A stretch of DNA of 64,000 nt from Paractinoplanes bogorensis (GTDB lineage Bacteria; Actinomycetota; Actinomycetes; Mycobacteriales; Micromonosporaceae): assembly GCF_018829635.1 (NCBI RefSeq), contig NZ_JAHKKG010000012.1, positions 248,001 to 312,000 on the forward strand. The letters are read 5' to 3'. Positions 8,053-16,661 of this stretch are shown one piece after another. The notes below the pieces were generated by a model, which saw nothing but the letters and a program-made list of their open reading frames with translations, was not told where the DNA came from and did no database searches. Both the position numbers and the translations under genes were made by a program. The first letter of the stretch is position 1, and each line of letters begins with the position of its first letter.

Positions 8053-9573
8053 CTACTGCATTTTCGGCTCCACCCAGCCGTGCTCGATCAGATGGGCCAC
8101 CACCATCTCGATGGCATCGGCGACCGAGATGGTCGTCGTGTCGATGGTCAGTTCGGCGTCGGCCGGCTCCTCGTACGGGTCGTCGATGCCGGTCATCCCG
8201 CGCAGCTGCCCGGCCCGGGCCCGGGCGTAGAGGCCCTTTCGGTCACGCTGCTCGCAGACCTCGAGCGGGGTGTTGACGTGCACCAGCACGAAGCCCGCGC
8301 CCGCCTCGACGGCCATCGCCCGCACGGCCGCCCGCGCCTTCTCGTAGGGCGCGATCGGGCAGGCGACGGCCACGCCCCGGTGCCGCCCGACCTCGGCCGC
8401 CACCCAGCCGATCCGGCGTACGTTGGCGTCGCGGTCGGCCTTGCTGAAGCCCAGCCCGGCCGAGAGCTCGCGGCGCACCACGTCACCGTCGAGCAGCGTG
8501 ATCGTGCGTTCCCCGCCCTCGCGCAGCGAGTCGGCCAGGCCGCGGGCGATGGTCGATTTGCCGGAGCCGGAGAAGCCGGTGAAGAAGACGACCAGACCCC
8601 GGTGGCGGCGCGGCGGCCGGGCCCGGACCAGCTCTTTGGCCACGGCCGGGGGAGTGTGCCACTCGGGCAGCGGGAAGCCGCGGTCGAGCAGGTCGTCGAC
8701 CTCGGCCGGGGTCATCGCGAGGCGCCGGTTGCGCAGCGGGATGTCGTCGCGCCAGCGCCACTGGCCGTCGCGGTTGTCGTAGGCCAGCTCACGCGGGACC
8801 AGGACCCGCAGGTTGCCACCGGTCAGCATCTCGCCGGTGGAGAGCGCGTGGGTGACCCCGTAGGAGCCCAGCACCCGGGCCCGCAGCAGGGCGTCGCGCA
8901 TCTCGTCGCCCCGGGTGAGCAGCGGGACGGCGACGATCGTGGCCGGGGGCATCCGGTCGCGGGCGGCGAAGATGGCCCGGACCAGCGCCTCGGGCGGCAG
9001 GCCGTCGGGGCCGGGGCCGCTGACCGGAATCATGATCAGCAGATGGGCGCCCAGGGTGCGGGCCGCGTGCGCGATCTGGGCGAGCTGCGGCCGGTGCAGG
9101 GGACGGTCGGCGATCACGCCGAGCACCCGGCCGGGTGGCAGCAGGGCGCGGACCTCTTCCGGCGTCCGGCGGAGCCGCTGGAACGGCCCGTGCCCGCCGT
9201 CGCCCATCCGGCGCACCACGCCGCCCACACCGGAGCTGCGTTCGCCGGCCGGCCACGCGTCGCTCACCTCGAGCGCGGCCACCGGCGCACCCTCGGGGTC
9301 GGTGAGGATGATCGTCCGGCGCAGCGGATCGTCGAGATCCAGCCGCTCGGCGAGTTCCCGTGGGATCTCCAGCGTTACCGCGACCGGCCACGGCGTGCCG
9401 TCGGCGAGCCGGCCCCGGCGGCGCAACGCGGTCAGGTCGGAGCGGCCCAGGAACCCGGTCAGCGGCGCGTACGCCCCGGACAGCAGGAGTTCCAGATCCG
9501 CCAGCTCGTGCGGCTGCGGCGTGTACGACGGGGCGTCGCGCAGCACGTCCTCGGGCAGCACCGAACCATTCAC
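8053..9573 (-). CDS. Adenylylsulfate (APS) kinase with N-terminal degenerate ATP-sulfurylase domain
   Basis: A 506-residue two-domain protein. The C-terminal part (about 326-500) is a complete APS kinase: P-loop GFSGSGKST at about 333-341, LDGDVVRRELSAGLGFS, and DDPYEEP. It makes PAPS from APS and ATP. The N-terminal part resembles ATP sulfurylase (PUA-like start, then the catalytic fold), but the QTRNP-x-HRAH active-site motif reads ADRPLHRPQ and the GRDHAG region reads STGEMLTGG, so sulfurylase activity is doubtful. I chose the GTG at 9571-9573 because AGGGGG precedes it at good spacing; an ATG at 9675 would add 34 unconserved residues. It likely feeds the sulfotransferase at 2710-3585. Confidence 0.85.
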   Translation of the reverse strand: MNGSVLPEDVLRDAPSYTPQPHELADLELLLSGAYAPLTGFLGRSDLTALRRRGRLADGTPWPVAVTLEIPRELAERLDLDDPLRRTIILTDPEGAPVAALEVSDAWPAGERSSGVGGVVRRMGDGGHGPFQRLRRTPEEVRALLPPGRVLGVIADRPLHRPQLAQIAHAARTLGAHLLIMIPVSGPGPDGLPPEALVRAIFAARDRMPPATIVAVPLLTRGDEMRDALLRARVLGSYGVTHALSTGEMLTGGNLRVLVPRELAYDNRDGQWRWRDDIPLRNRRLAMTPAEVDDLLDRGFPLPEWHTPPAVAKELVRARPPRRHRGLVVFFTGFSGSGKSTIARGLADSLREGGERTITLLDGDVVRRELSAGLGFSKADRDANVRRIGWVAAEVGRHRGVAVACPIAPYEKARAAVRAMAVEAGAGFVLVHVNTPLEVCEQRDRKGLYARARAGQLRGMTGIDDPYEEPADAELTIDTTTISVADAIEMVVAHLIEHGWVEPKMQ

Positions 9574-9705
9574 TTCTGTATCCCCCTGCAGCCGATTAGC
9601 TGACAGTTTCGCAGTCCCGCTGATCGTGGTCGAGACGGGCCTCAGTTGCTTCATTTCCCGTCCGGTAATAGACAAAACAGACTTAAGTCACAATACTGGC
9701 GAATC

Positions 9706-11055
9706 GTGAATCGTCGCCCGCGCCGTTTCCGGCTCGTTCAGATAGCCGCCGTTCCTACGGCCCTCGTTCTTTCCGTCGCCACCACGCTCGCCTGGGCCTG
9801 GACCGGCGGCGTCGACCAGATCGGACTCCCGGCCGGCGTGCTGGGCGATCCGACCGTCTCGGTGCCCGTGCTGTCGCCGACCGCGGAGCAGCCCGGCATC
9901 CCGGACGCGCTCGCCCCGGCGCGGCGGTCCTCCCCGTCCGCTTCCTCGGCGGCTTCATCGGCGTCGTCGTCCGCAGCGTCGTCCGCGGCCTCGACGTCGT
10001 CCGCAGTCGTGGCCGAGACGGAACTTCCGGCCACGCTCGCTCCCCAGGGGCGGATGGCGCCGGTCGCCGACACCACGCAGCAGCGTCGCGGGGGACACTG
10101 CTACACCGGCTGGAACCTGGTGCCCACCTGCGGCGTCCTCTGGGGCGTGGCGCCCGGCGCGCACACCGAGAGCCGCGGCGCGTCGGCGCTGGCCCGGTTC
10201 GAGCGCAAGACCGGCCGGCACCAGGCGATCTACCACGCCTACCACGGCGGGACCCGCCAGCTGTTCCCGACCGAGCAGGAGATCGCGATCGCGCACCAGC
10301 CCGGAAAGCGGCGCATCCTGTTCCTCAACTGGAAGCCCGAGTCGGCGTCCTGGGCCAAGATCGCCAAGGGGGACCGGCGGACCGACGCGTTCCTCGACCG
10401 GCTCGCCGTGCACATCAAGAAGACCTTCCCCGAGCAGTTCTTCTTCGCCGTGCACCACGAGGGCGAGAACGACGTCCGCGAGCGGGCCGGCTCCGGCTAC
10501 ACGGCCAAGGACTACGCGGCGATGTACCGGCACGTCGTGAAGCGGCTGCGGGCCAAGGGCGCCACCAACATCGTCACGGTGCTGGTGCACATGGCGTACG
10601 TGCCGCACGCCCAGAAGAGCTGGTTCAACTCGATGTACCCGGGGGACGACGTCGTCGACTGGATCGGGCTCGACACCTACGCGTACAGCGATCCCGGCTA
10701 CGGCCACGGGCAGTTCTCCCAGGTCTTCAACCGCAAGCTCGAGGGCAAGGGGCAGCGGTCCTGGCCCGGCTTCTACAACTGGGCGATCACCCGGCACCGC
10801 TCCAAACCGCTCATGATCGCCGAGTGGGGGGTCTGGTCGTCGAAACGGAACCCCAGCTACAAGGCCGACTTCTATCGCCGGCTGGGGAGCGAGCTCCGCA
10901 AGTTCCCGCGGATCAAGGCGATGGTGCAGTTCGAGACGCCCAGCAACCAGAAGGGCCAGGACTCGCGGGTGGACAGCACGCCGGCCGCCCTGAGCGCGTA
11001 CCGGAAGCTCGGGAATCTGCCCCTGTTCCAGGTCGCGGTCACGCCCCGTCGTTAG
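9706..11055 (+). CDS. Secreted GH26-like glycoside hydrolase
   Basis: A 449-residue exported protein: Arg-rich n-region and hydrophobic core (residues 2-30), then an Ala/Ser-rich linker to about residue 110, then a catalytic domain. HHEGEND near residue 250 matches the acid/base Glu region of GH26-like enzymes, and MIAEWGVW near 370 fits a nucleophile at the end of a TIM-barrel strand. It would cut an extracellular glycan, perhaps the polymer made by the adjacent operon. I chose the GTG at 9706 because it gives a normal signal peptide; an upstream ATG would add 20 atypical residues. The gene diverges from the APS-kinase gene, and the 132-base spacer carries a 10-base palindrome (GACTTAAGTC, 9680-9689). 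Confidence 0.72.
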   Translation: MNRRPRRFRLVQIAAVPTALVLSVATTLAWAWTGGVDQIGLPAGVLGDPTVSVPVLSPTAEQPGIPDALAPARRSSPSASSAASSASSSAASSAASTSSAVVAETELPATLAPQGRMAPVADTTQQRRGGHCYTGWNLVPTCGVLWGVAPGAHTESRGASALARFERKTGRHQAIYHAYHGGTRQLFPTEQEIAIAHQPGKRRILFLNWKPESASWAKIAKGDRRTDAFLDRLAVHIKKTFPEQFFFAVHHEGENDVRERAGSGYTAKDYAAMYRHVVKRLRAKGATNIVTVLVHMAYVPHAQKSWFNSMYPGDDVVDWIGLDTYAYSDPGYGHGQFSQVFNRKLEGKGQRSWPGFYNWAITRHRSKPLMIAEWGVWSSKRNPSYKADFYRRLGSELRKFPRIKAMVQFETPSNQKGQDSRVDSTPAALSAYRKLGNLPLFQVAVTPRR

Positions 11056-11064
11056 ACCGTCACG

Positions 11065-11631
11065 TCACTTCACGGCGATGCGGGTGCCGGTGGACGCGAA
11101 GCTCTCGTGCAGCACGACCGACGCGAGGCTGCTGTCCACCGGCACGTCGAAGACCAGCGTGCCCTTGACCTGACCACCGGCCGCGATCTCGTCCAGGAAA
11201 CCGGGCGTCGCCGAGTTCACGAACACCTCGGCCTGCATGTCGGTGGAAAATTCCACCCCGTTCCCGTCGTACGCCTTCTGTGAAGTGCTGTCGAAGTACT
11301 CGGCCGTCGTCGCGCCGTTCTTCACCTCGACGTCGACCAGGCAGAACGCACCGTCCGGCTCGAGGTTGACGAACTCGTCGCCGACCTTGGCCACCCCGCA
11401 GCGCACGGTGGTGACGGTGAAGACGAACGCGCCGTCGCGGGCCGGCTTGCCGATCCCGGCCCCGGTGGTGCTCACGCTCTCGCCCGGATTGTCCGACCGC
11501 AGCACGAAATACCAGCTCAACGCGGCGACAACGGCGAGCACGAGGACGCCCGCGACCCACGGCCACAACGGCCGGGGCGGGAGGTCGTCCTCCTCCTCGT
11601 CGTCGATCTCGACGGGCCCGGGCTCGGTCAT
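11065..11631 (-). CDS. DUF4352-like single-pass membrane protein
   Basis: A 188-residue protein with an acidic N-terminal tail, one transmembrane helix (about 24-44) and an extracytoplasmic Ig-like domain of the DUF4352 (telokin-like) type, with two Cys (RCGVA and AFCLVD) that may pair. The DUF4352 fold is common in small actinobacterial surface proteins; no reaction is known. I used the ATG at 11629-11631; a TTG four codons earlier is possible. It is a paralogue of the next gene on the same strand: both have the PARDGAFxFTV stretch, the Cys spacing and an LHESF motif near the C-terminus. It converges on the GH26-like gene 9 bases away. Confidence 0.72.
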   Translation of the reverse strand: MTEPGPVEIDDEEEDDLPPRPLWPWVAGVLVLAVVAALSWYFVLRSDNPGESVSTTGAGIGKPARDGAFVFTVTTVRCGVAKVGDEFVNLEPDGAFCLVDVEVKNGATTAEYFDSTSQKAYDGNGVEFSTDMQAEVFVNSATPGFLDEIAAGGQVKGTLVFDVPVDSSLASVVLHESFASTGTRIAVK

Positions 11632-11688
11632 GCACTCATCCAAACCAGCGCGGTCACTGTCCGCAGCGGCCCGAACGGCTGGTTTTGC

Positions 11689-12228
11689 TCAGCGCAGTGA
11701 GATCGGTGCCCCGGCCGACGAGAACGATTCGTGCAGCATCAGGAACGAGACGCGGACTCCGTCCGGAATGTCGAAGACCAGGGTGCCGCGGGCCTCGGTG
11801 CCCGGCCCGATGTCGCCGAGGAAGGCGGGCAGGCCGGGATTCTCGAGCACCTCGGCCCGCGCGTCGGTGGAGAATTCACCACCGTTCTCGTCGTACGCCT
11901 TCTGCGCCGAACTGTTGAACAGGGCGGGTTTGCCCCCGCTGTTGCGCACGGTCAGGTCGACGAAGCAGTACGAGCCCTTGGCGGTGGCCTGCACCATCTC
12001 GTCGCCCGCCACGGCGATCCCGCAGCGCACCGAGCTGACCGTGAAGGTGAACGCGCCGTCCCGGGCCGGCCGGTCGAGCCCGGCGCCACTGGTCATCACC
12101 AGTTCCCCGGCGTCGGCGTCGCGGAGGGCGAAGAACCAGACGCCCGTGGCCGCGAGCAGCAGGACGAGAACTCCTGCCACCCACGGCCATCGGCGCCGGG
12201 TGCGGATCGCGTGCGCGGGCTGGGTCAT
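11689..12228 (-). CDS. DUF4352-like membrane protein, paralogue of its neighbour
   Basis: A 179-residue protein: basic N-terminus, one helix (WPWVAGVLVLLLAATGVWFFAL, about 14-35), then a DUF4352-like domain with the RCGIA and YCFVDL Cys motifs and LHESF near the end. The ATG at 12226-12228 has GGGGAG upstream. The two paralogues read in the same direction, so a tandem gene duplication is likely. An inverted repeat (TTGGATG...CATCCAA, 12244-12269) sits 16-41 bases upstream of the start and could be a regulatory site. Function is unknown. Confidence 0.72.
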   Translation of the reverse strand: MTQPAHAIRTRRRWPWVAGVLVLLLAATGVWFFALRDADAGELVMTSGAGLDRPARDGAFTFTVSSVRCGIAVAGDEMVQATAKGSYCFVDLTVRNSGGKPALFNSSAQKAYDENGGEFSTDARAEVLENPGLPAFLGDIGPGTEARGTLVFDIPDGVRVSFLMLHESFSSAGAPISLR

Positions 12229-12317
12229 GCGTGCTCCCCGGCTTGGATGACCACGAAAAGTGCATCCAACCAGCGCCCGCACCGGACATTTCCTGGACTT
12301 CGATTACAAGTCGATCA

Positions 12318-12365
12318 CTCAGCGCGTCTCGCCGGCCGCGCCTCAGCTTGTCTCGCCGGCCACGC
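12318..12365. repeat. 24-base tandem duplication spanning a stop codon
   Basis: Copies at 12318-12341 and 12342-12365 match at 21 of 24 positions. The right copy contains the end of the ABC permease gene and its TGA (12343-12345); the left copy is the same sequence repeated beyond the stop, including a second in-frame TGA. Confidence 0.85.
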
Positions 12366-13056
12366 TGAAGGCCGCGAGCCGGTTGACCGCGTAGATCGTG
12401 CCGCCGATCGCGAAGACGACGGTCATGACGATCGCGACCGGGATCCCGACCTTGCCGTCGAGCATGCCGGTGGGGGCGATCTTGTCGGCGAACGAGATGA
12501 CGTACTGCTCGATGGACAGCACCCGGGTGCCGCTGACGAACCGGCCGAGCAGCCCTTCCCACACCAGGATGTAGGCCAGGCCGAGCAGCACGGGCCGCCG
12601 GGTCACCAGGCTCAGCAGCAGGAACAGCGCCGAATAGGCGATCGCGCCGGCCGCCGCACCGACGGCGAGGGCCAGGCCGAATCGTACGGAATCAGCGAGA
12701 ATCCCCACCACGAACAGCGGGATCGCCGACGTCAGCGCGCTCACCCCGGCCGCCACCAGCAGCTTGGCCAGGACGATGTCGCGGCGGGCCAGCGGCTTGG
12801 TCAGGATGTGCACGATCGTGCCGTCGTCGACCTCGGAACCGAGCACGCCGGTGCCGACGATCAGGGCGATCACCGGCAGCATGACGGCCAGGCCGAGCCC
12901 CTGCACGACCGGCTGCCCCCACTGGTCGGGGCTCACGTCGTAGGCCCGGCAGATCAGCGCCAGGCCGATCAGCAACAGCGGCAGGGGCAGCAGCAGAAGC
13001 ACCCGGCGACGGCCAAACAGACCGCGCGCGGTGATGTAGGCGACCGTGGACATCAT
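12343..13056 (-). CDS. ABC-2 type transporter permease
   Basis: A 237-residue membrane protein with six predicted helices and the ABC-2 permease pattern (GSEVDDGTIVHILTKPLARRDIVLAK in the first cytoplasmic loop, a coupling-helix region). It pairs with the ATPase just upstream. Its ATG (13054-13056) overlaps the ATPase TGA as ATGA; a second ATG follows directly. It is the last gene of a four-gene operon. The substrate is unknown. The 3' end, including the stop codon, is tandemly duplicated downstream. Confidence 0.82.
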   Translation of the reverse strand: MMSTVAYITARGLFGRRRVLLLLPLPLLLIGLALICRAYDVSPDQWGQPVVQGLGLAVMLPVIALIVGTGVLGSEVDDGTIVHILTKPLARRDIVLAKLLVAAGVSALTSAIPLFVVGILADSVRFGLALAVGAAAGAIAYSALFLLLSLVTRRPVLLGLAYILVWEGLLGRFVSGTRVLSIEQYVISFADKIAPTGMLDGKVGIPVAIVMTVVFAIGGTIYAVNRLAAFSVAGETS

Positions 13057-13964
13057 GCCTCCAGCAGGTAGGAGAAGACGCTCTCCAGCGACTCGTCGGA
13101 CGGCAGCAGCTTCCGCAGCCGGATGCCCTCACCGAGGGCGATGCGCGGGAGCGCGCGAGTGAAACTGCCGTAGTCGGACGCCCGTACGGTCAAGCCGGTG
13201 GCCTCGATCTCGATGCCGCTCACCGACTTCTCGCCGATCAGCGCGACCGCCAGGCGCCGGTCGTCCGAGCTCTGCACGGCGAACACATGCGGCCGGTTGG
13301 TCATCAGCCGGCGGATGCGCCGGTAGTCGCCCGAGGCGGCCAGCCGACCGGCCACGATCACCTGGACCAGACCGGAAAGCTGCTCGACCTCCTCCAGGAT
13401 GTGCGAGCTGAACAGGATCGTGTGGCCCTGGTCGCCGAGGGAGTGCAGCAGCTCCATCATGTGCATGCGCTGCCGCGGGTCCATGCCGTTGAACGGCTCG
13501 TCCAGCAGCAGCACCTGCGGGTCGTGGACCAGCGAGGCGGCGACCCGGGTGCGCTGCCGCATGCCCTTGGAGAAGGTGTCGATCCGCCTGTCCTGGGCCG
13601 AGGTCATCTCGACCCGCTCGAGCGCCCGCTTGGTCGCGGCCACCGGGTCGGAGAGCTTCTGCATCCGGGCGCAGGCGAGCACGAACTCGTACGCGGTCAG
13701 GAAGCCGTGCACCGCCTCCCGCTCGGCGACCAGGCCCAGGGTGTGATAGATCGCCGGGTTGCGCCAGGTCGGCGAGCCGTCGATGGTGACCGTGCCCTTC
13801 GACGGGGCGAGGAAGCCGGCCATCATGTGCAGCACCGTGGTCTTGCCGGCGCCGTTCGGGCCGAGCAGCCCGGTCACGCCCGGCTGCAGGCTCATGCTGA
13901 TGTCGTTGACGGCGACCACGTTGCCGTACCAGCGGGAGACGTTCTGCAGGTCGACGGTGCTCAC
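13053..13964 (-). CDS. ABC transporter ATP-binding protein
   Basis: A 303-residue ABC ATPase: Walker A GPNGAGKTT near 36-44, signature FSKGMRQR near 132 (a variant of LSGGQ typical of ABC-2 exporters), Walker B VLLLDEPFNGMD and H-loop SSHILEE. The C-terminal 90 residues are a regulatory extension. The GTG start (13962-13964) overlaps the previous stop as GTGA, which excludes the longer upstream reading. It energises the permease encoded next to it. Confidence 0.9.
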   Translation of the reverse strand: MSTVDLQNVSRWYGNVVAVNDISMSLQPGVTGLLGPNGAGKTTVLHMMAGFLAPSKGTVTIDGSPTWRNPAIYHTLGLVAEREAVHGFLTAYEFVLACARMQKLSDPVAATKRALERVEMTSAQDRRIDTFSKGMRQRTRVAASLVHDPQVLLLDEPFNGMDPRQRMHMMELLHSLGDQGHTILFSSHILEEVEQLSGLVQVIVAGRLAASGDYRRIRRLMTNRPHVFAVQSSDDRRLAVALIGEKSVSGIEIEATGLTVRASDYGSFTRALPRIALGEGIRLRKLLPSDESLESVFSYLLEA

Positions 13965-14824
13965 AGGGAGGCCACCTTCCGGTAGCGGGCCAGCAACAGC
14001 AGGACGCACGCGGTGACCAGGCAGAAGAGCTCGATCCCGTAGATCACGCCGAAGTCGCCGATGTCGAGGCCGAGGTCGGTCTTGCCGCGCAGCCACGACT
14101 GCACGCCGGTGAGCAGCGACATCGGGTTGGCCAGGCCGGCCAGGTGCTGCGCGGTCTTCGAGGGCAGGATGCTCAGCACGCCGACGACCGGGGCGGTCAT
14201 CAGGAAGAAGGCCACGATGCCGCCGGCCGCGAACGCGCGCTTGCCGGTGAACGAGGCGACCAGCAGGCTGATCGACGCGAACAGCAGCGCCCAGAGCACG
14301 CTGTAGCCCCAGCCCGGCAGCAGGTCGAGGAACTCGTTCCACACCCCCGAGGCGCCGTTCTTGGTGGTGAACGCCCCGCCCAGGAACATGATGAACTGCG
14401 GCACGCCGAGCAGCAGGAACACCGCCGACGCAAGGGCCGCGAACTTGGCTCCGATGTAGTCGAAGGCGCGCAGCGGCCGGCTGAAGTAGAGCGGCAGCAC
14501 CCCGGACCGCATGTCGCGTGAGACCAGCTCGGGCGCGACGATCGCCACGAAGAAGATGACCAGCCAGCTCAGCGTGTCGTCGAACGAGAAGTAGTCGAAC
14601 AGGATGATGTTGGCCTGCGCCTTGACCGCGGCGTTGATCACCGCGACCAGCAGCACGATGCCGACCACCAGCCAGGGGAAGATCTTGGCCTTGGCCGAGC
14701 GCCCGAGCCCGAACGAGGCGCGCAGGCCGTGCTGGTAGATCGCGCCGAACATCGCCGAGCGGCCCAGGCGCGGGCCCTCGTAGCGCTGATATCCGATGTC
14801 GTGGATGACGCCGGCGTCAGACAT
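13961..14824 (-). CDS. ABC-2 type transporter permease
   Basis: A 287-residue membrane protein with about six helices. The N-terminus (VIHDIGYQRYEGPRLGR) is a recognisable feature of a family of actinobacterial ABC-2 permeases, and MRSGVLPLYFSRPLRAFDYIGAK in the first loop is the ABC-2 signature region. It overlaps the preceding ATPase gene by 8 bases and the following ATPase by 4, so the four genes are read as one operon. The substrate is unknown. Confidence 0.85.
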   Translation of the reverse strand: MSDAGVIHDIGYQRYEGPRLGRSAMFGAIYQHGLRASFGLGRSAKAKIFPWLVVGIVLLVAVINAAVKAQANIILFDYFSFDDTLSWLVIFFVAIVAPELVSRDMRSGVLPLYFSRPLRAFDYIGAKFAALASAVFLLLGVPQFIMFLGGAFTTKNGASGVWNEFLDLLPGWGYSVLWALLFASISLLVASFTGKRAFAAGGIVAFFLMTAPVVGVLSILPSKTAQHLAGLANPMSLLTGVQSWLRGKTDLGLDIGDFGVIYGIELFCLVTACVLLLLARYRKVASL

Positions 14825-15731
14825 CGGCCGTCTCCTTCGTGGTGAAGAGCTCGGCCACCCGGTGGCGTCGCTGGTCGAGGCGGTGCAGCGGCAGGTCGAG
14901 CTCGGCCACGGCGCGCAGGATCTCGTCGTACGCGGATTCGCTGGTCAGCGGCACGAGCAGCATCCGGCCCTCACGGGTCACGGTCAGCTCGCGCTGCACC
15001 AGGATGTCGGCCAGCTCGTCGGTGCCCTCACTGACCTCGACGGCCAGGATGTCGGAGGCCGCGGTCATGGCCGAGATGCGGTCGGCCCGCAGCAGGCGCC
15101 CGCCCTCGATCGCGATCAGCGAGTCGCAGATCCGCTCGACCTCGCCGAGCAGGTGCGAGCAGACGACGACCGAGATGCCGAACTCGTTGCCGATGCGGTG
15201 CACCAGGTTGAGCATGGCGTCGCGGCCGGCCGGGTCGAGGCCGTTGGTCGGCTCGTCGAGCAGCAGCAGGTCGGGGTCGTGCACCAGGGCCTGGGCGAGC
15301 TTGACGCGCTGCTTCATGCCGGTCGAGTAGCCACCGATCTGGCGGTAGCGCTCCTCGTAGAGGCCGACGTGCCGCAGCGCCTCGGAGGCCCGCTCGCGGG
15401 CGGCGGTCTTGGGCAGCCCGCTGAGCCGGCCCAGGTGGGTCACGAACTCGGCGGCCGAGACGTCGGGTGGCAGGCAGTCGTTCTCCGGCATGTAGCCGAC
15501 CCGCGCCCGCACCTGGTCGGTCTCGGTCACCGGGTCGAGCCCGAAAACGCGCACGTCGCCGCTGGTGGGCGCCGTGAGCCCCAGCATGATTTTGATAAAC
15601 GTGCTCTTGCCGGCGCCGTTCGCGCCGACCAGCCCGATCACGCCCGCCTCGACGTCGACGGTGAGTTCGCTGAGAGCGGTCACACCGCCCCCGTACGTCT
15701 TGGTTAGCGACTGTGTCGCGATGATGGTCAC
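14817..15731 (-). CDS. ABC transporter ATP-binding protein
   Basis: A 304-residue ABC ATPase: Walker A GANGAGKST near 36-44, signature YSTGMKQRV near 133, Walker B LLLLDEPTNGLD, and CSHLLGEVE after it. It is the first gene of the exporter operon. It shares about the same layout and C-terminal extension as the second ATPase (13053-13964), so the operon looks like an ancient duplication of an ATPase/permease pair, or a two-ATPase, two-permease exporter. A 10-base-pair inverted repeat lies 48 bases upstream. Confidence 0.9.
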   Translation of the reverse strand: MTIIATQSLTKTYGGGVTALSELTVDVEAGVIGLVGANGAGKSTFIKIMLGLTAPTSGDVRVFGLDPVTETDQVRARVGYMPENDCLPPDVSAAEFVTHLGRLSGLPKTAARERASEALRHVGLYEERYRQIGGYSTGMKQRVKLAQALVHDPDLLLLDEPTNGLDPAGRDAMLNLVHRIGNEFGISVVVCSHLLGEVERICDSLIAIEGGRLLRADRISAMTAASDILAVEVSEGTDELADILVQRELTVTREGRMLLVPLTSESAYDEILRAVAELDLPLHRLDQRRHRVAELFTTKETADV

Positions 15732-15778
15732 GGCCTCAGCCTAGGAACAGACCGCACCCGGCCGGATCCGGTTAAACC

Positions 15779-15804
15779 CTGAGAGACCGTCGGGGGTCTC
15801 TCAG
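15779..15804. promoter_or_regulatory. Perfect inverted repeat between divergent genes
   Basis: CTGAGAGACC (15779-15788) and GGTCTCTCAG (15795-15804) form a perfect 10-base-pair dyad with a 6-base loop, in the spacer between the ABC operon and the plus-strand gene at 15851. It could be an operator or a 5' hairpin of the ABC transcript. No regulator gene is adjacent. Confidence 0.5.
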
Positions 15805-15850
15805 CCTGCTCTCAGAATTACCTGAGTGGGGTTCGGCGCGTTCTCCAGAC

Positions 15851-16603
15851 ATGGGACTGACGTCAATATGGCCGGGCGGGGTCTTCCTGTCGTTCGGACT
15901 CTGGTTCGACCGGCGGATGGACGAGCCGGCGCCGGCTGCGGTCGGCGATGTGCTGGAGCGACTGGGCGCGACCTACACCGGCGGGATGTTCCTCGGGCCG
16001 CCGGGGCTGTCGTTCTCGCGTCTTCCGGGTGCGCCGGGCGTCACCTATACGGGCGAGCGCTCGGCCCGCGAGGTGCGGCGCTGCCTGCGGGACGGAGGTG
16101 CCTACCGGGTCGCGATGAACCTGCCCGGGGTGGGGCCGGCGGCGGTCTCGTTCGAGGCGACCCCGGGTGAGGACGCCCCGGGCGAGCGGCACCCGATCGA
16201 CGTCACGGTCGAGGCCGGCGCGTTCTCGATTCCGCGGGCGTTGTGGAACGACGAGGAGCGGGCGGCGGCCGAGGCCCGGCAGGCCGTCGTGCTGCGTTAC
16301 CTCGAGGCGTGTTGCACGGCGCTCGATCCGGCCTATGCCGTTCTGCACTCCGAGGGCTGTACGCCCACCCCGGCGGCTTTGTCGGTCGGTCGTCAGATCG
16401 GCACCGACGTGTACGTCTCCGACCGGCTCGGTCTCGAACCGCGGCTGACGCAGGTGACCCGCATGTCACAGACCCGCAAATGGGCCACCGGCACGTTCCA
16501 CTCCGGATGGTTTCTCGGCGAGACACCCGACCTGGACGCGCTGCTGGCCGCCTGGACCCGGCCGTCCCTGATCATCGCCGAGCGGCTGACCGTCCGGAAG
16601 TGA
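15851..16603 (+). CDS. Hypothetical protein, no recognised domain
   Basis: A 250-residue soluble-looking protein. Hydrophobic residues near the start (MGLTSIWPGGVFLSFGLWF) do not form a clear signal peptide. Coding bias matches the neighbours, so it is probably real. I see no catalytic motif. GEDAPGERHPIDVTVEAGAFSIP near 110-130 may be a beta-rich core; two Cys lie together (ACCTAL, about 152) and one in SEGCTP. It stands alone, converging on the cellulase gene with a shared terminator. Confidence 0.6.
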   Translation: MGLTSIWPGGVFLSFGLWFDRRMDEPAPAAVGDVLERLGATYTGGMFLGPPGLSFSRLPGAPGVTYTGERSAREVRRCLRDGGAYRVAMNLPGVGPAAVSFEATPGEDAPGERHPIDVTVEAGAFSIPRALWNDEERAAAEARQAVVLRYLEACCTALDPAYAVLHSEGCTPTPAALSVGRQIGTDVYVSDRLGLEPRLTQVTRMSQTRKWATGTFHSGWFLGETPDLDALLAAWTRPSLIIAERLTVRK

Positions 16604-16605
16604 CA

Positions 16606-16643
16606 CGTGTGCCCCGGGCCTGGTGGGAAGCCCGGGGCACACG
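16606..16643. terminator. Bidirectional hairpin terminator
   Basis: A perfect 14-base-pair GC-rich stem (16606-16619 with 16630-16643) and a 10-base loop sit between two convergent genes ending at 16603 and 16662. Confidence 0.75.
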
Positions 16644-16661
16644 CGGATCAGGGGATGCCGG

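Noticed and set aside
12244..12269. Inverted repeat upstream of the second DUF4352 gene as a firm operator
   Set aside because: Only 7-base arms and no regulator nearby; a partial copy near the first paralogue may simply reflect the gene duplication.
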